A stretch of DNA of 64,000 bases from Labia minor (GCA_963082975.1 OY720344.1:95175228-95239227); one strand, 5' to 3'. Shown: positions 23,828 through 35,699, numbered from the stretch's first letter. The notes: a model not told the origin generated them from the sequence alone. Program-made: numbers and translations.

Positions 23828-24321
23828 CGAGGGCAGGTCAATAAGCCCTTGACTTTAAAAACTATTTTATTTTTCAACGTTGTTTCCTTTGAGCTCTATA
23901 CACTTCGTCCAACGCTTCTCCAATTTTTTATCCCTCCAAAAAATAAGATTTGTCGAGGACATCAAAATAGATTTGTTTATGAGGTGATTTCGTTGAAGTC
24001 CGATTCATATCTTCAGGGTTGGAAACAAGAAATAATCACTCGTGGCTAAATCCGGAGAATAGGGCGGATGAGGGAGTAATTCGTATCATATTCACTTTTT
24101 CCATTTTCTTCTCTACTACTAATAGATACTCTACTATTAATCTACTCTATCTACTATTATAGATCTCTACTATTAATAGATTTGAAACAAAAACTAAAAG
24201 TCCCAGTTGTTTCAAATTTCAACAGCAGTCCGCTGATAATTGCCTGCTGACAAGAGTAGTCTTGCAATTTCATTTAAGAGACGGGAAATTCAAAAAGTCA
24301 TGGACTTTTGACCTGCCCTTG
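23828..24321 (-). mobile_element. Short TA-flanked mariner-type element with transposase remnant
   Basis: Flanked by TA at 23826-23827 and 24322-24323. The inverted ends are cgagggcaggtcaataag on the left and caagggcaggtcaaaag as the right-end complement. The minus strand retains the end of a mariner transposase (RWTKCIELKGNNVEK near 23880-23910, DLATS near 24030). A patch at 24110-24175 is a scrambled actattaatagat repeat. It is a deletion derivative about 494 bp long and pairs with the inverted copy at 29890-30393. Confidence 0.75.
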
Positions 24322-24359
24322 TATTAATTGACGAGTGAATGTAGTATATTGGAAGGATT

Positions 24360-24510
24360 TTAATATTGAATAGATAGGATATTTTAGGGTTTGGGACGCG
24401 ACGAAAAGGCAAAGAAAAGTCGCGGCTTGCGTGAGCAGCGTCGCTTCCCTGAAGATGACCTATTTCCATCAGGGTAATAGAGAATGTCCACGCGCTACTC
24501 CTCTAAACTC
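24360..24510. other. Unassigned GC-richer patch
   Basis: Includes gggacgcgacg, aagtcgcggcttgcgtga and a small inverted repeat, ccctga...tcaggg. It may be the edge of an unidentified transposon. No coding pattern. Confidence 0.25.
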
Positions 24511-25124
24511 ACTGCGAAAAATAAATGATTGTAAAATATCTTTAGAGTATTCGTCTATACCTCTAATTAAATCATGAACGTAAACAATTAAAAAACTTAG
24601 AATTTTTTTTGAGCAAAAAATGGTATAAATAACGGCAATTATACTTATTTGATTGAATTATTTTAATTTTGTTTGGTTTTTATTCATTTTATTAGTTTAA
24701 TATTATTTATTCATATTTAAATGTAAAAATGCTTTAAATTTTATTTATTGATTAATACATTTATTATGATTTATAACTATTAATAGATGAAATTTGGAAC
24801 ATATCGAAATATATTGATAGATTTTGCTTGTATTAATTTATTGAAAAGTGTTAAAATTGGTCAAAAAATATTATAAATCTAATAAGAATCTATAAATATT
24901 ATTAGTCCTCTCATAATATTTTACATTTATTTTCTCAATCCTTTATTTTAATTCTTATTGTTGGATTATACTAATAATATAAACATATTATAAGAAATGA
25001 AAAAAAAAACAATTGAATTATTTCTATTTCTATTTAATTATCAAATTAATTTATTAAATTAATAAATAAATTTATTAAAAATTAAAAATTAAACTACAAC
25101 TTCTAATGATAATTTTAACAAGTT

Positions 25125-25160
25125 GTACATTGAAGAAGAGTGTGACTTCCACTCGAAATG
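25125..25160 (+). ncRNA. Hammerhead-like motif, probable Penelope-type repeat remnant
   Basis: Shows ttgaaga, a 5-bp stem (gagtg/cactc) and then gaaa. This is the order of a hammerhead core (CUGANGA, stem II, GAAA), with a C-to-T change and one extra A before the stem. Such motifs are known in the terminal repeats of Penelope-like elements. No protein part is nearby. A covariance-model search would decide. Confidence 0.3.
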
Positions 25161-25691
25161 TTGAATGCTCGAAAAGAAATAAAAAAAAGAAAATTATTTT
25201 TTTATATTAACCTATAATTACTAAAATTTATATATGATTTAATTGTTATCCTTGTATCATTTTATATATTTTAATTAAATTAATTTAGATTTAGTTAGGA
25301 TGCTTTAATATACATACATTTATAAATAAGGAAGCGTAGAATTCCTGTTTATTAGCGACATATGGTTTGGATCTATATTATTATTTCATAGTTAAACATT
25401 ACTATTAAAATATTCTGATTCAAGGATGCCATGTGGCACACTTGAGTGGAGTAAATTTATCATTTACGTGGTTGGTATTTCTAAGTGAATGCTTATTTTC
25501 TTAATTAGTCACAATTCATATCATTAAACTACTTATTGTCTAAATATTGTCTATTATATAACAGTTCAAAATTTAATAAAAAATATATCCTACAAAGAAC
25601 ATGTCAAAAGATAATATATGAATTTTTTTTTAATATCTAAATAATTAACCATTCTATTTTAATGTTATTTTTAAATATAATTATACATCTA

Positions 25692-26165
25692 TTGGATGAG
25701 TGCAAAAGTTCGTGCGGAGTTTGTGAGTAAAAGTCACGCAGTGATTAGTCAAACAAAAATCTTTATTCAATCAATGATATATTCTCCATCGTTTTCTATA
25801 ATCTTTTCCCAACGTTCTGGCAGCATACGGATGCCTCGATCATAAAAACTGGGCGGTGTAGATTCGAAGAACGAAGAGAAACCGTTTTTTAAGGTCTCCA
25901 AAGAGTCAAAGTTTTTTGCATTTAAATAATTTTGCAATGGCCGGAACAAGTGATAGTGATGGTGCGATATCAGGAGAATACGGTGGACGCGTTAACAACA
26001 TTTCAGGCTCTTCCGTTTGCACAGCGTCTTTTTCGAAACGTGTCGTCTGGCGTTGTCATGATGAAAGACGAGTTCCTTGCGATTTGATAAAATTGGACTT
26101 TTCTCTTTTATTTCTCGATTCAAATTAGTTAATTGGCCACAGAACTTGTCCAAATTATTTCAAGA
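25692..26165 (-). pseudogene. mariner transposase C-terminal half (irritans-type)
   Basis: The left end at 25692 follows a TA and starts ttggatgagtgcaaaagttc, a mariner-type terminus. The minus strand gives VFHHDNARRHVSKK, PPYSPDIAPS and then a frameshift (near 25940). It ends in an open 60-codon tail, RGIRMLPERWEKIIENDGEY, typical of mariner C-termini. The N-terminal half and the other end are missing. Confidence 0.8.
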
Positions 26166-26889
26166 AATAATTTTTTTGTAATATTAAATGTAAAAGCCAA
26201 ACTTGAACTTTCCTTAATGTCATAAACTATTTGAAATGTCTCAATTTTTAATATAATAAAAGATATTAATAATTCTATCAATATTTTAATATAAATATTT
26301 CATATATTTTTTAAGTAATTTTGGTTAAATTTAGAAACCTTTAGAATAAAATTTTTAAAAATATATTTAATATTTGCATATTTTATTTTTTCTAGTTTAT
26401 AATAATACATATTAATACTAATAGAATAAATGAGGAAACTTATAAATTAACGTTTTGTTTTGAATTATTAAATATATTTAAAAATTTATAATTTGAATTT
26501 ATGTTTTAAAAAAATAAAAAAAAAATTTTTGTTTCTTCCTAAAATAATCATTTTTATATATCCTGTTTGAGGAAAATTTGATATTTACTCAGTCATAATA
26601 ATTATTTTTACTTAATATCCAAAATGAATGAAATTGGAATATATATATATATTATTCTCAATTGTTTTTCATTCTATTCCATTTCAAAATTTTCATAGTT
26701 GTAGAATTATGTAATAAATCAGATATAAATAAGTTTAAATATATGACGATACCAAGGATATTATAATTCGGATTAAGAAAAGTGCATATCTTTCTTAGAA
26801 AGTATCTCTCTCTGTCTCTCTTTCTTTCCCATCATCTTTTTCGTTATGCATGATCCGTGTAGAATTATGAAAGTGTAATTCGAGGAAAA
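26166..26889. other. A+T-rich region without recognisable gene
   Basis: Low complexity; a (TC)n-type tract near 26805-26830. Nothing else supported. Confidence 0.5.
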
Positions 26890-27560
26890 TGAACTTGTTA
26901 AGTAGTCTGTTGTTGTTGTTGTTGTTGCCCATTGAGGAGAGTGAGTCTCATTGACTCGGGAGTGCGTGAGTGAGTGGGGCGCCTAACTTCCAGGGGCGCT
27001 TGTCTCGTTTGGCCTGGCTGTCTGTGCTCTTTTCGCCAAGTTTTTCGGCTGGCCTTGGCCCAGCCGCCAATCAACTTTTGCCAGCGCCTGTACCGGCGGG
27101 AGTTCCTCTTAACTGGATGTGGATACGACGACATGGACGTCGCCGGCGACGATCCCCGACGTAGCGGGTGTGAGAGGGGTGGGGGAGACCGAGCAGAAGG
27201 GGAAAGAGAGAGAGAGAAAGGAGGGAGGGGGGTGGGGTGGACGAGTGAATTTGGCAACACGTCCGATGCACACACACAGGCCGATGACCTCACACAGGCT
27301 GGGAGACGAGACCATGGGCCACGAAAACAAAGAGCGCCGGCGTTGAGCAGGTTAGGGCAACGGGGCCCCCGGACCAACACCAACTGTTGCGCCTCTTCCA
27401 GCAACACACACAACGACCACGACGACGACCGTCCACCGGCCGACGGACAAACACACCATGCCAACGAATCCAAGCGGTCATTGGAACACCCCACACCCCT
27501 CTACCACCACCACCACCACTCCACTCACAATCCTCTCAATTTCTACATCAAAATAAAAAA
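26890..27560. promoter_or_regulatory. GC- and CpG-rich island, candidate promoter or 5' exon
   Basis: The only long GC-rich segment in the window. It is rich in CpG (gacgtcgccggcgac near 27130), with a GAGA tract (27207-27220), (GTT)n at 26909-26928 and (CCA)n at 27502-27520. Open frames of 228 codons (+, 26974-27660) and 198 codons (-, 27494-26898) run through it. Both are biased and match no domain I know. The minus frame ends in a glutamine run. Long frames on both strands are expected in GC-rich DNA. A promoter or untranslated first exon of a developmental gene is the best guess. Confidence 0.4.
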
Positions 27561-29889
27561 TAGCCATGCCATGCCAAGCAAACGAATAAAAAAAATGAAT
27601 GCATCCGTTTCTAATATGAACCCTAAAATTTATTTGACCCAATTTTTTTTCGATGCGTGACTCACTTGAAAAACATTCGTGCAGTCACCAAAAACAAAAG
27701 GCCAGCCCTTCAGGTGCTTATTCAATATAAGAAAGAGAGAGAAGGAGGGAGAGAGGGGAGAGAGAATTAACTTCTTAGCATTTCCGTTTTAGAAGTTATG
27801 AAAATAACCAAAAGAAGAAAGAAGGAGAAGAAGAAAGATAAGTATTAGTATTTATTTTAAGATATACAAATATATATATATCTTTAATATATTTAAATGA
27901 CAACTGTTGCTTTAATTTTTATTATTCTCACTGATTTTTTCAATAAAACATAAAATATATGATTAAATAATTCATTAAATTACATTTCAACAAAAATGTA
28001 TTTACAGGAGTCATTACCTCTGAATAAGAACGGTTTGAATTCATTATAATACTATTTAAATTTAAATTCTTGACTAAATTATATGAAATTAATAATAATA
28101 ATAATCCTTAATAATCAGTTATTAAAGTAATTTTATTTACATTATTAGTAAATAAATATTTATATGAATAATTAATATATAATTAACGTAATAAGATAAA
28201 AAATATGTGTTAGTTTGCAGTATTAGGATTTTTAGGATTATATTAATATATGTGATTTAATTCTGATTTTATCTTCTTTTCAAATGGATTTTTTAGCCGA
28301 TTCTATATAATATTTTTAATTAGTAAATAAATTAAATTACACATACCAATATTATATTTATATACTTATATATTTTTGTTAATATTATAATAGATAATAA
28401 AAATAATATATTTATATTTATGTATAATAAATATGATTGAATGCTTATTCAATCGATGAACATTCATATTAACATTAATTAATTAATTAATTAAAATTTA
28501 TAATAATAACTTTCAGTTATTATATAAATTATCTTCAATTTGTCAACGTAATTAGAGAATAATAAGGTTTGTTCAAGATATTAGTAAATACATTGTTTAC
28601 ATACACCAACTATAAAATAAATTAACTTACGATATTTGCTTTGTGTCTCTAATATCTTTATGTAATGATGTAATAAAACGTGACAGATTCTAAAATTTTA
28701 AAATTAATTTTTTTTTAATTTACTTATTTTTCAAAGAATATCTCCTTTTAGAAAATTCAAATTTTTATAACCAAATTTGTTTTTGTTATTTTAGGGTATT
28801 AATAGTCAATCAATTTTTATAGTTGAAATTTATAAAAATCAATAATAATAAAAAATAAAATTTACTTAATCCCGACCGATTCCGTTATGTCAGACTCAAC
28901 GCTCCACGGCTAGATCACTTGTAATGAATGATTTTTCCTTTTAGACCAAAAACAATCTATTTAATAATTTACCAATCAATAAATACAATATACAATAAAT
29001 AAATAAATAAATAAATAGATGAATAAATAATAAAAAATATCACCGCTCAAAAAGGGACTGCAAAGGGGTCCTCATAATCAATTTTTTTAAAATATAATTT
29101 TTAAATTTTAAAAAATTTACATTTATTTTTTATAATTCATTGGATTACATTTGGTGAGAAAATTAAAATCTGTGGGCCACTCTATTAGAGTTTTAAATGT
29201 CAAGACTAAATTAATAAATTAAAAAAAATTAGAGATAAAAGTGATAAAAGAGATCGAACCTACGTTTCCATAGTATATAAAAGTTATTTTAAATTTATAT
29301 ATATATATTATATATATATTAAATATTAATATTAATCTAAATATAGGAGATGAAAGAAAGGAGATTAAGTACATGAAAAAAAAAATAATAAAATAAAAAT
29401 TATGAATAATAAATACATGAATATCTAAGTTCAAGGGAAATAGGGTTAAAGGATTATGTGTTAAATATTTATAAATTTAATTCAATATATTAATAAACCA
29501 ATTTAGAGATAAAAATTAAGAATGACTTGATATTTTTTCCTTTTAAACAATAATAAATTTTAATAAAGTATATTCATATAATATATATATTTAAAATAAA
29601 TAAATACATATTTTGGCTATTTTTAATATCTCAACTGATAAAACATTTTGACATTCATTTGATTTATGATAAAAAATTATAATTCTTTATAAATACTTAT
29701 AACACTTACTCGTATCTACATACATATTTGAGTAACGAGTTGTATTTATCAGTTCTTTTAAGCAAAATTAAACCTTATGTAAATATATATATATATTATA
29801 GATGCAACAAATTAGTATTATAAATTTTTTGATGGACAATCTTTTTGAGTAATTCTGCTCACTTAGTAATATTTATTATTTAATAAATA
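27561..29889. other. A+T-rich region without recognisable gene
   Basis: Contains a (GA)n tract near 27733-27767, a tRNA-like scrap near 28868-28920 (minus: tagccgtggagcg) and a box-B-like ggttcgatctc on the minus strand near 29265. No coding region supported. Confidence 0.45.
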
Positions 29890-30393
29890 CGAGGGCAGAT
29901 CAATAAGTCCGTGACCTTTTGAATTTCCTTTCTCTTAAATGAAATTGCAAGACTGTTCCTGTCAGCAGGCACTTATCAGCTTATTGAACCAATTGGGTCT
30001 TTTAGTTTTTGTTTCAAATCTATTAATAGTAGACTACTTCGTGATTTGAGAAGAAAATGGAAAAAGTGAATTTCCATGAAAATCCATGAATTGGGATAGG
30101 AATTACTCCCTCATCCGCCCTATTCTCCGGATTTAGCCACGAGTGACTATTTCTTGTTTCCAAACCTGAAGAAATGAATCGGTGGAAAGAGATTTGACTT
30201 CAACGAAATCATCTCATAAACAAATCTATTTTGATGTCCTCGACAAATCTTATTTTTTGGAGGGATAAAAAATTGGAGAAGCGTTGGACGAAGGGTATAG
30301 AGCTCAAAGGAAACAACGTTGAAAAATAAAATAGTTTTTATCCAAAAACCTGTGTTTCATTCATAAAGTCAAGGACTTATTGACCTGTCCTCG
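29890..30393 (+). mobile_element. Second short TA-flanked mariner-type element
   Basis: Inverted relative to the copy at 23828-24321. It is flanked by TA at 29888-29889 and 30394-30395, with ends cgagggcagatcaataag and (complement) cgaggacaggtcaataag. The plus strand retains RWTKGIELKGNNVEK and earlier decayed transposase pieces. About 504 bp. Confidence 0.75.
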
Positions 30394-30399
30394 TATAGC

Positions 30400-30735
30400 C
30401 TAGTGAAACTGCAGATGTCTACTGACAACAACTGAACAAATTTAACGACGTATTGCAAAAAGACCAGCAATAGCGAGTCATCCTCTTGCATGATAATGCT
30501 CGGCCACACAGAGTTGTGAAGGATAAATTGTTGCAAGTTGAATAGCATGTTCTCCTGCAACCAGCGTACTCACCAGACATAGCCTTTTCTGACTATCACT
30601 TGTTCAGATCGCTGCAGCATGGTTTGGCGGACACTCGGTTTCGAAATGCTAAAGAAGTGCAAAAATGGATCCAACATCGTTCTTTCTACATGGTATTGCC
30701 ATGTCGCAAGAAAGATAAAAATTGTAGAAAGGTAA
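30400..30735 (+). pseudogene. mariner transposase fragment, distinct lineage
   Basis: The plus strand encodes LLHDNARPHRVVKDKLL, a stop, then LLQPAYSPDIAFSDYHLF and RSLQHGLADTRF. These are the second and third catalytic regions of a mariner transposase. It is 5' truncated immediately beside the TA of the preceding element and decays after about 30690. Confidence 0.75.
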
Positions 30736-30919
30736 ATGTAAAGGAAAAATTAAGGTAAAAGCTGATGGAAAATATTTTGATTGGTATACATTGTACCAAT
30801 TGTTCTGAATAAATGCATTTTTAAAGTGAAAAAATGATCAGAATACATGCAAGCATTTAATATATATATTTGTTCGTTTAAGTTTGATGAACGTTTTTAT
30901 TGTTATGAGTTATGAGAAA

Positions 30920-31175
30920 TTTTCAAGTTTAATTTTGAGATTTGGGTCTTGACGTTTCGGTGCCCATTTTTCAAGAGAAATTATTTAGGAAGGAATTTTT
31001 TCGGGATTCTGGGTCTTATAGTCTGTGTCACTAAAAGTATGTTGGGATTTTGGGTGATTTATGACTTACTGTGTTCCGAATTGTTGAAGAATCCATGACA
31101 TTAACTCCGACACTAAGACACATTTGGTCCTGACGACAGCCTGAGATCACGAGCCAAAAATTCTTCAGATATATA
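30920..31175. repeat. Probable Penelope-type terminal repeat remnant
   Basis: Contains cttgacgtttcggtgcccat (its complement ends ggcaccgaaacgtc) and, near 31130, cctgacgacagcctgagatc. Both resemble the CUGANGA...GAAAC arrangement of hammerhead-bearing Penelope repeats, in opposite orientations. No coding part is present. Confidence 0.3.
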
Positions 31176-31744
31176 TATATTTATATACATTAAAATGTAC
31201 GAATTGAAGTGTCAAAATTTGGATGTTTATTTTTTAATACTTTTTTTAATTTTTATTTTTTACTTTTTCTAAATTCAATTTTGAATGTTAAAAGATTTTT
31301 TGATAAAAAATGTTTAATAAGTTTAAGATATAAATAAATAATAAGTATAATTAATTGAATAAATTTATTTCTGAAAAAAATTAAAATCAGAAATAATATA
31401 TATATATTAAGATATTTGCTAATGCAATTTTGTTTTGTAAAATTTCCAATTCGGTTAATATTAAGGTTAAATCAAATGTTGTCATAAATTTGGAACAAAC
31501 ATTGTGCCAGTGAAAAAAACTCGTTTTTAATAAAAAAAAATATGTATGTCCTAAATTTAGTACATTATCATCTCAAGTGAAAGGATTAATTAATATAAAG
31601 AATTTGATTTAATTAATTCATTTTAATTCTGAAGATGAAATTTGAATGCAAAAAATTTCTATGATTATTAATTTGCTTATAAGTGAATATTATTAAATTT
31701 GAATTTAAAACAAAGAATAAACAATAAATACACCTAAATGAATC

Positions 31745-31785
31745 TTGTTGTTTCGAGGACATTGTCTTTATCATCAGTCGAACGA
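31745..31785 (-). ncRNA. Decayed hammerhead-like motif
   Basis: The minus strand has ctgatga (a perfect CUGANGA box), a stem with gac/gtc still paired plus two A-C mismatches, then gaaac. One extra T lies between the box and the stem. G-to-A changes would explain the mismatches. Probably a scrap of a Penelope-like terminal repeat. Confidence 0.35.
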
Positions 31786-31799
31786 GTATAAAATATTAA

Positions 31800-33165
31800 A
31801 TTAAATTATAAAATTAACTTCAAAAAACAACCCGATGGATAAATTTTGTTAGTATAATACTTTAATAAAATTTACATTAAAAAAAACTTCCTATTTTAAT
31901 AGATATTTTATAATAATTTCACCCTCAAGTCTAAATTCTCTCCTTATCTCTTACAACATTACGTTAACCTAATTTCTTATCATTATTTATTTTCCTTAAG
32001 ATCTACTTAAAACACGAATACCCATAAAAAACAATTTTAATCATTTATTTTTTTTTATATTCTTTAGAGTAAATTTATATGGTTTTTGTTTTAAGCTTAA
32101 TTATAATAATAGATTTATTGATTTTCAAATAATTTATAAAAACAAAAATAAATAACTCTCAGTAAAATTTATTCCATTACGAAACATTGTCGATTAATTT
32201 TATGCAGTTAAGAATTCGAAATCACCTTCACCTGAGATTTGAATCAATTTTCGATTGATTTACAATTAAATTTATAAATATGTCCATTTCTTGTATATTG
32301 ATATACTATATGTATATTTTTTTAATTAAATAATTAAAAGCATTTATATATACATAAAAAATTTTATTTTTTATTTATATTTTAATTTTGTCAATTAAAT
32401 TTCAAATTAAAGAAATTGTAAATTTTATTCTTTGTTTTTTTTTTTATATTTATTAAAATTGTAATGGAAGTGGATATAAAAGAAACGATTGGTTTTAACT
32501 TGAATATAGAAAATATAACTCTAATATGCAAGTCACGGCACATTTTGATCCATTTTTTATGATAACTTTACTTTAATGATAATTAAAATAATAAAGATAG
32601 CATGATAATACTAACAGAATCTATGATTGAAACGTTGTTTTAATTAATGTTTATAAATAATAGAATTATGCTAATGAATTAAGGTTAAATATTCTAAAAT
32701 GTATACCTAATTTTAAAGAACACGCTTTTTTTGTTTGTTAATAAATTTTATTATATTTTACTAAATAAAAATATTTCATAGGAGAGTAATATTTTCAAAA
32801 AATATAAAATAAATTATATTTATGATTATCATTAAAATTATAATTATTTTATTGTTACTTGCTTCTATTATATTAATTTACATTTCAAATTACTCTTGAT
32901 TACTTAAACTAAATTTTTCAATAATATACCAATAAACTTTCAAAATTAAATTTATTTTCCATTAAAAATTTAGCCCAGAGAGAATTTCTGATGATTCTAA
33001 TGAAGAAATAATTGCCCATTTCTTCTTATAACCTTACTCAATTACTTTTTACTCTGTTTACATCAAGTCAATTTATTTGTTTAATAAAAAAGGTGATTTA
33101 ATGATAATTTTACCATTACTACTCAAATGAACTACATTTGTAGTTTTAATATTAAACGAAAAAGA
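31800..33165. other. A+T-rich region without recognisable gene
   Basis: No coding region, repeat family or complex block that I can name. Confidence 0.5.
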
Positions 33166-33830
33166 ATCTTGTGATTCACAAAATCTTAATAGACAAACCA
33201 TTGGAAACAATTTGAAAAATGTAGAAAAATTTAAACACATAGGTTCTGTAATCACGAAGAATAATAATATCTGGGAAGAATATAAAACGAGGTTGCAATC
33301 GGGTAACGCCTGTAACAAAGGAGCTTATTTCGTCAAAATTATTATCAAGGAAAATCAAAATTGAAATATATAAAACAATTATTTTGCCGGTTGTATTATA
33401 TGGGTGTGAGGCGTGGTCTATGACCTTGGGGGACGAGAATAGATTTAGTTTTTTAGAAAATAGGATTCTGCGAAGCATTTATGGGCCAAAGAAAGATAAG
33501 GTCACAGGAAAATGGCGAAGATTGCATAACGAGGAATTGCATGACATCTATGCATCTCCAGACATAGAGTATTAAAAGTGAGAAGGTTGCGATGGGTGGG
33601 ACTCGTGGCAAGAATGAGAGAATAAAGATTGGCGAAAAGTCTATTTGTGGGGAGATCGATTGGAAGACCAAGGACGCGGTGGGTAGACAATGTAGGAAGG
33701 GACCTTTGAGAGATGAGAGAATATAGGAGTGGGATGAGTGTAGCTCATGCTAAGATCACTTTGTGAAATGTTGTTTGGATCAAGAACTTTCAAGTTCTGT
33801 AGGCAGTGAAATAGATTCAAAAAAGATTAC
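33166..33830 (+). pseudogene. LINE 3' fragment (endonuclease/RT-type non-LTR retrotransposon)
   Basis: C-terminal region of a LINE ORF2 in several frames. It has the segment before the LYGCEAW box, an open 63-codon stretch (33384-33575) with VVLYGCEAWSM, LENRILRSIYG and HDIYASPDI, then a frameshift. The tail corresponds to RMGEERMAK...GRPRTRWVDN seen at 63273-63049. The RT core is missing, so it is 5' truncated as LINE copies usually are. Confidence 0.8.
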
Positions 33831-34345
33831 AACAGGGTAAAATTTTGTTCCAACAAATGATTTTCAAAATTTTTCTTCTTATTTATTTAAATATGTATCT
33901 TTCAATTTTTTATTAGTATATTATTTATCTTTATTTTGGCAATACAATATTATGCATTAAAATTATTTTCATGATGAAATATTAAAAAAAATGAAGTTAT
34001 AAAATTTAGCTATCAAAATATTATATTTTATTTTAAACCAACAATTTTATATTAAATAATAAACATATAAATAATATTAATAATTTAAATTTAAACATTT
34101 ATTGTAATTACAAATTTATTTATAATTTTACTTTATGCGCATTTCGATATTTACCTATACTATTATTTATGGAGTGTTGACTTGTATAAAACAAAATATA
34201 ACTAAGTATTATATAACACCGAATGTTTAAATTTAAATAATTATTCATAAAATATATAGATTTAAATTTCAGTTTTTAAATAACTCTGTTTTTTTTATTA
34301 ATTAGAAAATCTTTGCGTGTTCTAATCTAATTATATTCTTAAGTC
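33831..34345. other. A+T-rich region without recognisable gene
   Basis: Low complexity; nothing supported. Confidence 0.5.
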
Positions 34346-34640
34346 GTGAATATTAAATTATTTGTTTGAAGGGTGTTGGTGGTGAACAAACAAATCATCA
34401 TCATCATTATCAAAGGCCTATCCATAATAATTAATAGAAGAATGGATTAAATGAATGACAGAAGCCATCAAATGAATCTTCCAGTGATTAACATTGACTA
34501 ATTGTTATGTGTGAAAACAATTGCACTGAATTTGTTTGTTTTGTTGATGATATAGTCTAGTAAAAAAACAACAAATAAACCATCAAACGGAGAAGAATTC
34601 TTAATTGCAGACGAATGGAAGTAATTAGAAATCATCAGTT
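34346..34640. promoter_or_regulatory. Complex non-coding block rich in homeodomain-type sites
   Basis: About 290 bp without repeats or open frames, dense in TAAT/ATTA cores (ataattaata near 34429, agtgattaac near 34483, gtaattag near 34620) and balanced in composition. This resembles developmental enhancer DNA. Conservation and activity are untested. Confidence 0.3.
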
Positions 34641-34699
34641 GATTCACTCTTTTTTTCCTTTGTATGTTAACAGATCCAATGAATCATTTTTTATAATTT

Positions 34700-35230
34700 T
34701 TTTTTCTTCTTCTTCTTCTTCTTCTTCTATTATAGGCCTAAGGCCTGTTCTTCTTCACTATCCTCAGGTCTTTTTTGGGAAGAGTACGCCCAGCAGTCAG
34801 CCCATTTTTTCGGTGGCTTGGTCTCTTGTGTTGCTGGCCTTCCATCCCGGGCTATATTCTCAAGAGCCCTTCCGCGTTGGCTCTTCCTACGTGTTCGTTC
34901 CATTTTTACGGCGAATCTTAACCCATTTGCCGTAATAGGTTCGTTGCCGTGTCGTCAATGTGTTAATCATTCCAATTTTCGAGGCTGTGTGTGGTTCTTT
35001 GAGCAATTGTGATTTGCGTCTCTTGAGTAGATTGCTAGTCTCATCTCCGAGACGTGGATGTTCTTAGTTAAGTCGAAGCCCCCCAACACGACAAGGTGAC
35101 ATCCATGGTGGGGCTTGCCGGAGGCAGCTGATGTTAATTAAATTGAAAATTTTTGTTCTTAGTTGGAATCGAACTCCGACTTCTTGCGTGGAAAGTTGGT
35201 ATCCTACGCTCTCGGCTACCCTGCCTCCTT
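34700..35230 (-). mobile_element. tRNA-derived SINE with (GAA)n tail
   Basis: Read on the minus strand it begins at about 35230 with a tRNA-like head: box A tagccgagagcg and box B gagttcgattcc. The body runs to 34735, and the tail is a (GAA)n run (plus-strand (CTT)n at 34707-34728). The body contains the palindromic aggcctaaggcct near 34735. It would be transcribed by RNA polymerase III and mobilised by a LINE. A 106-codon frame on the plus strand is incidental. Confidence 0.6.
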
Positions 35231-35412
35231 TTTTTTAATATATATAAATGAAAAAAATAAAAAAATTCCAAATATCTCAATTAAATTTAACTTAATAAAT
35301 ATTTTTTCTGATAATATGTTATAAGTATTTAATTTTATTTATGTTTCATTTATAATTTCAAATATTCAGCAATTAAACAAAATAACCTCGTCTTTTATTT
35401 CTAGATTAAAAA

Positions 35413-35699
35413 ATCCACTCGACTATCTCGCAAATTTGAATTGGATTAAATAACATAAATTATATTTAAATTAAATTTAATTAATTAAATTATAAATTAA
35501 AATCAATAAATAAGATTTATTAAACCAGCGCGTGTTTGGCTCTTTGTTGATGGCACCGCGTCACGTGCTGGCGCGTGATTTGCTGTGTTAAAAAATTAAT
35601 TCTGGTACTTTCAGCGATTCAATCAAGATGAAAGTCTATATATAGCAGTTTTAGACAATTTTCAATCATGAGAAAAACTATCAAACATATATCTTTATT
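35413..35699 (+). mobile_element. Family A Helentron-like element, outer copy, 5' part
   Basis: Starts ccactcgactatctcgc (the outermost bases are missing) and runs through gcgcgtgtttggctctttg to atatctttatt, where a second family A element interrupts it. The rest of the copy continues at 36305. Confidence 0.7.

Noticed and set aside
26898-27660. Long open frames on both strands (228 and 198 codons) as a protein gene
   Set aside because: Both cover the same GC-rich DNA, are compositionally biased and match no domain I know; kept only as a possible promoter or 5' exon.
34615-35012. Open frames of 106 and 64 codons on the plus strand
   Set aside because: They lie antisense within the SINE body and begin in low-complexity sequence.
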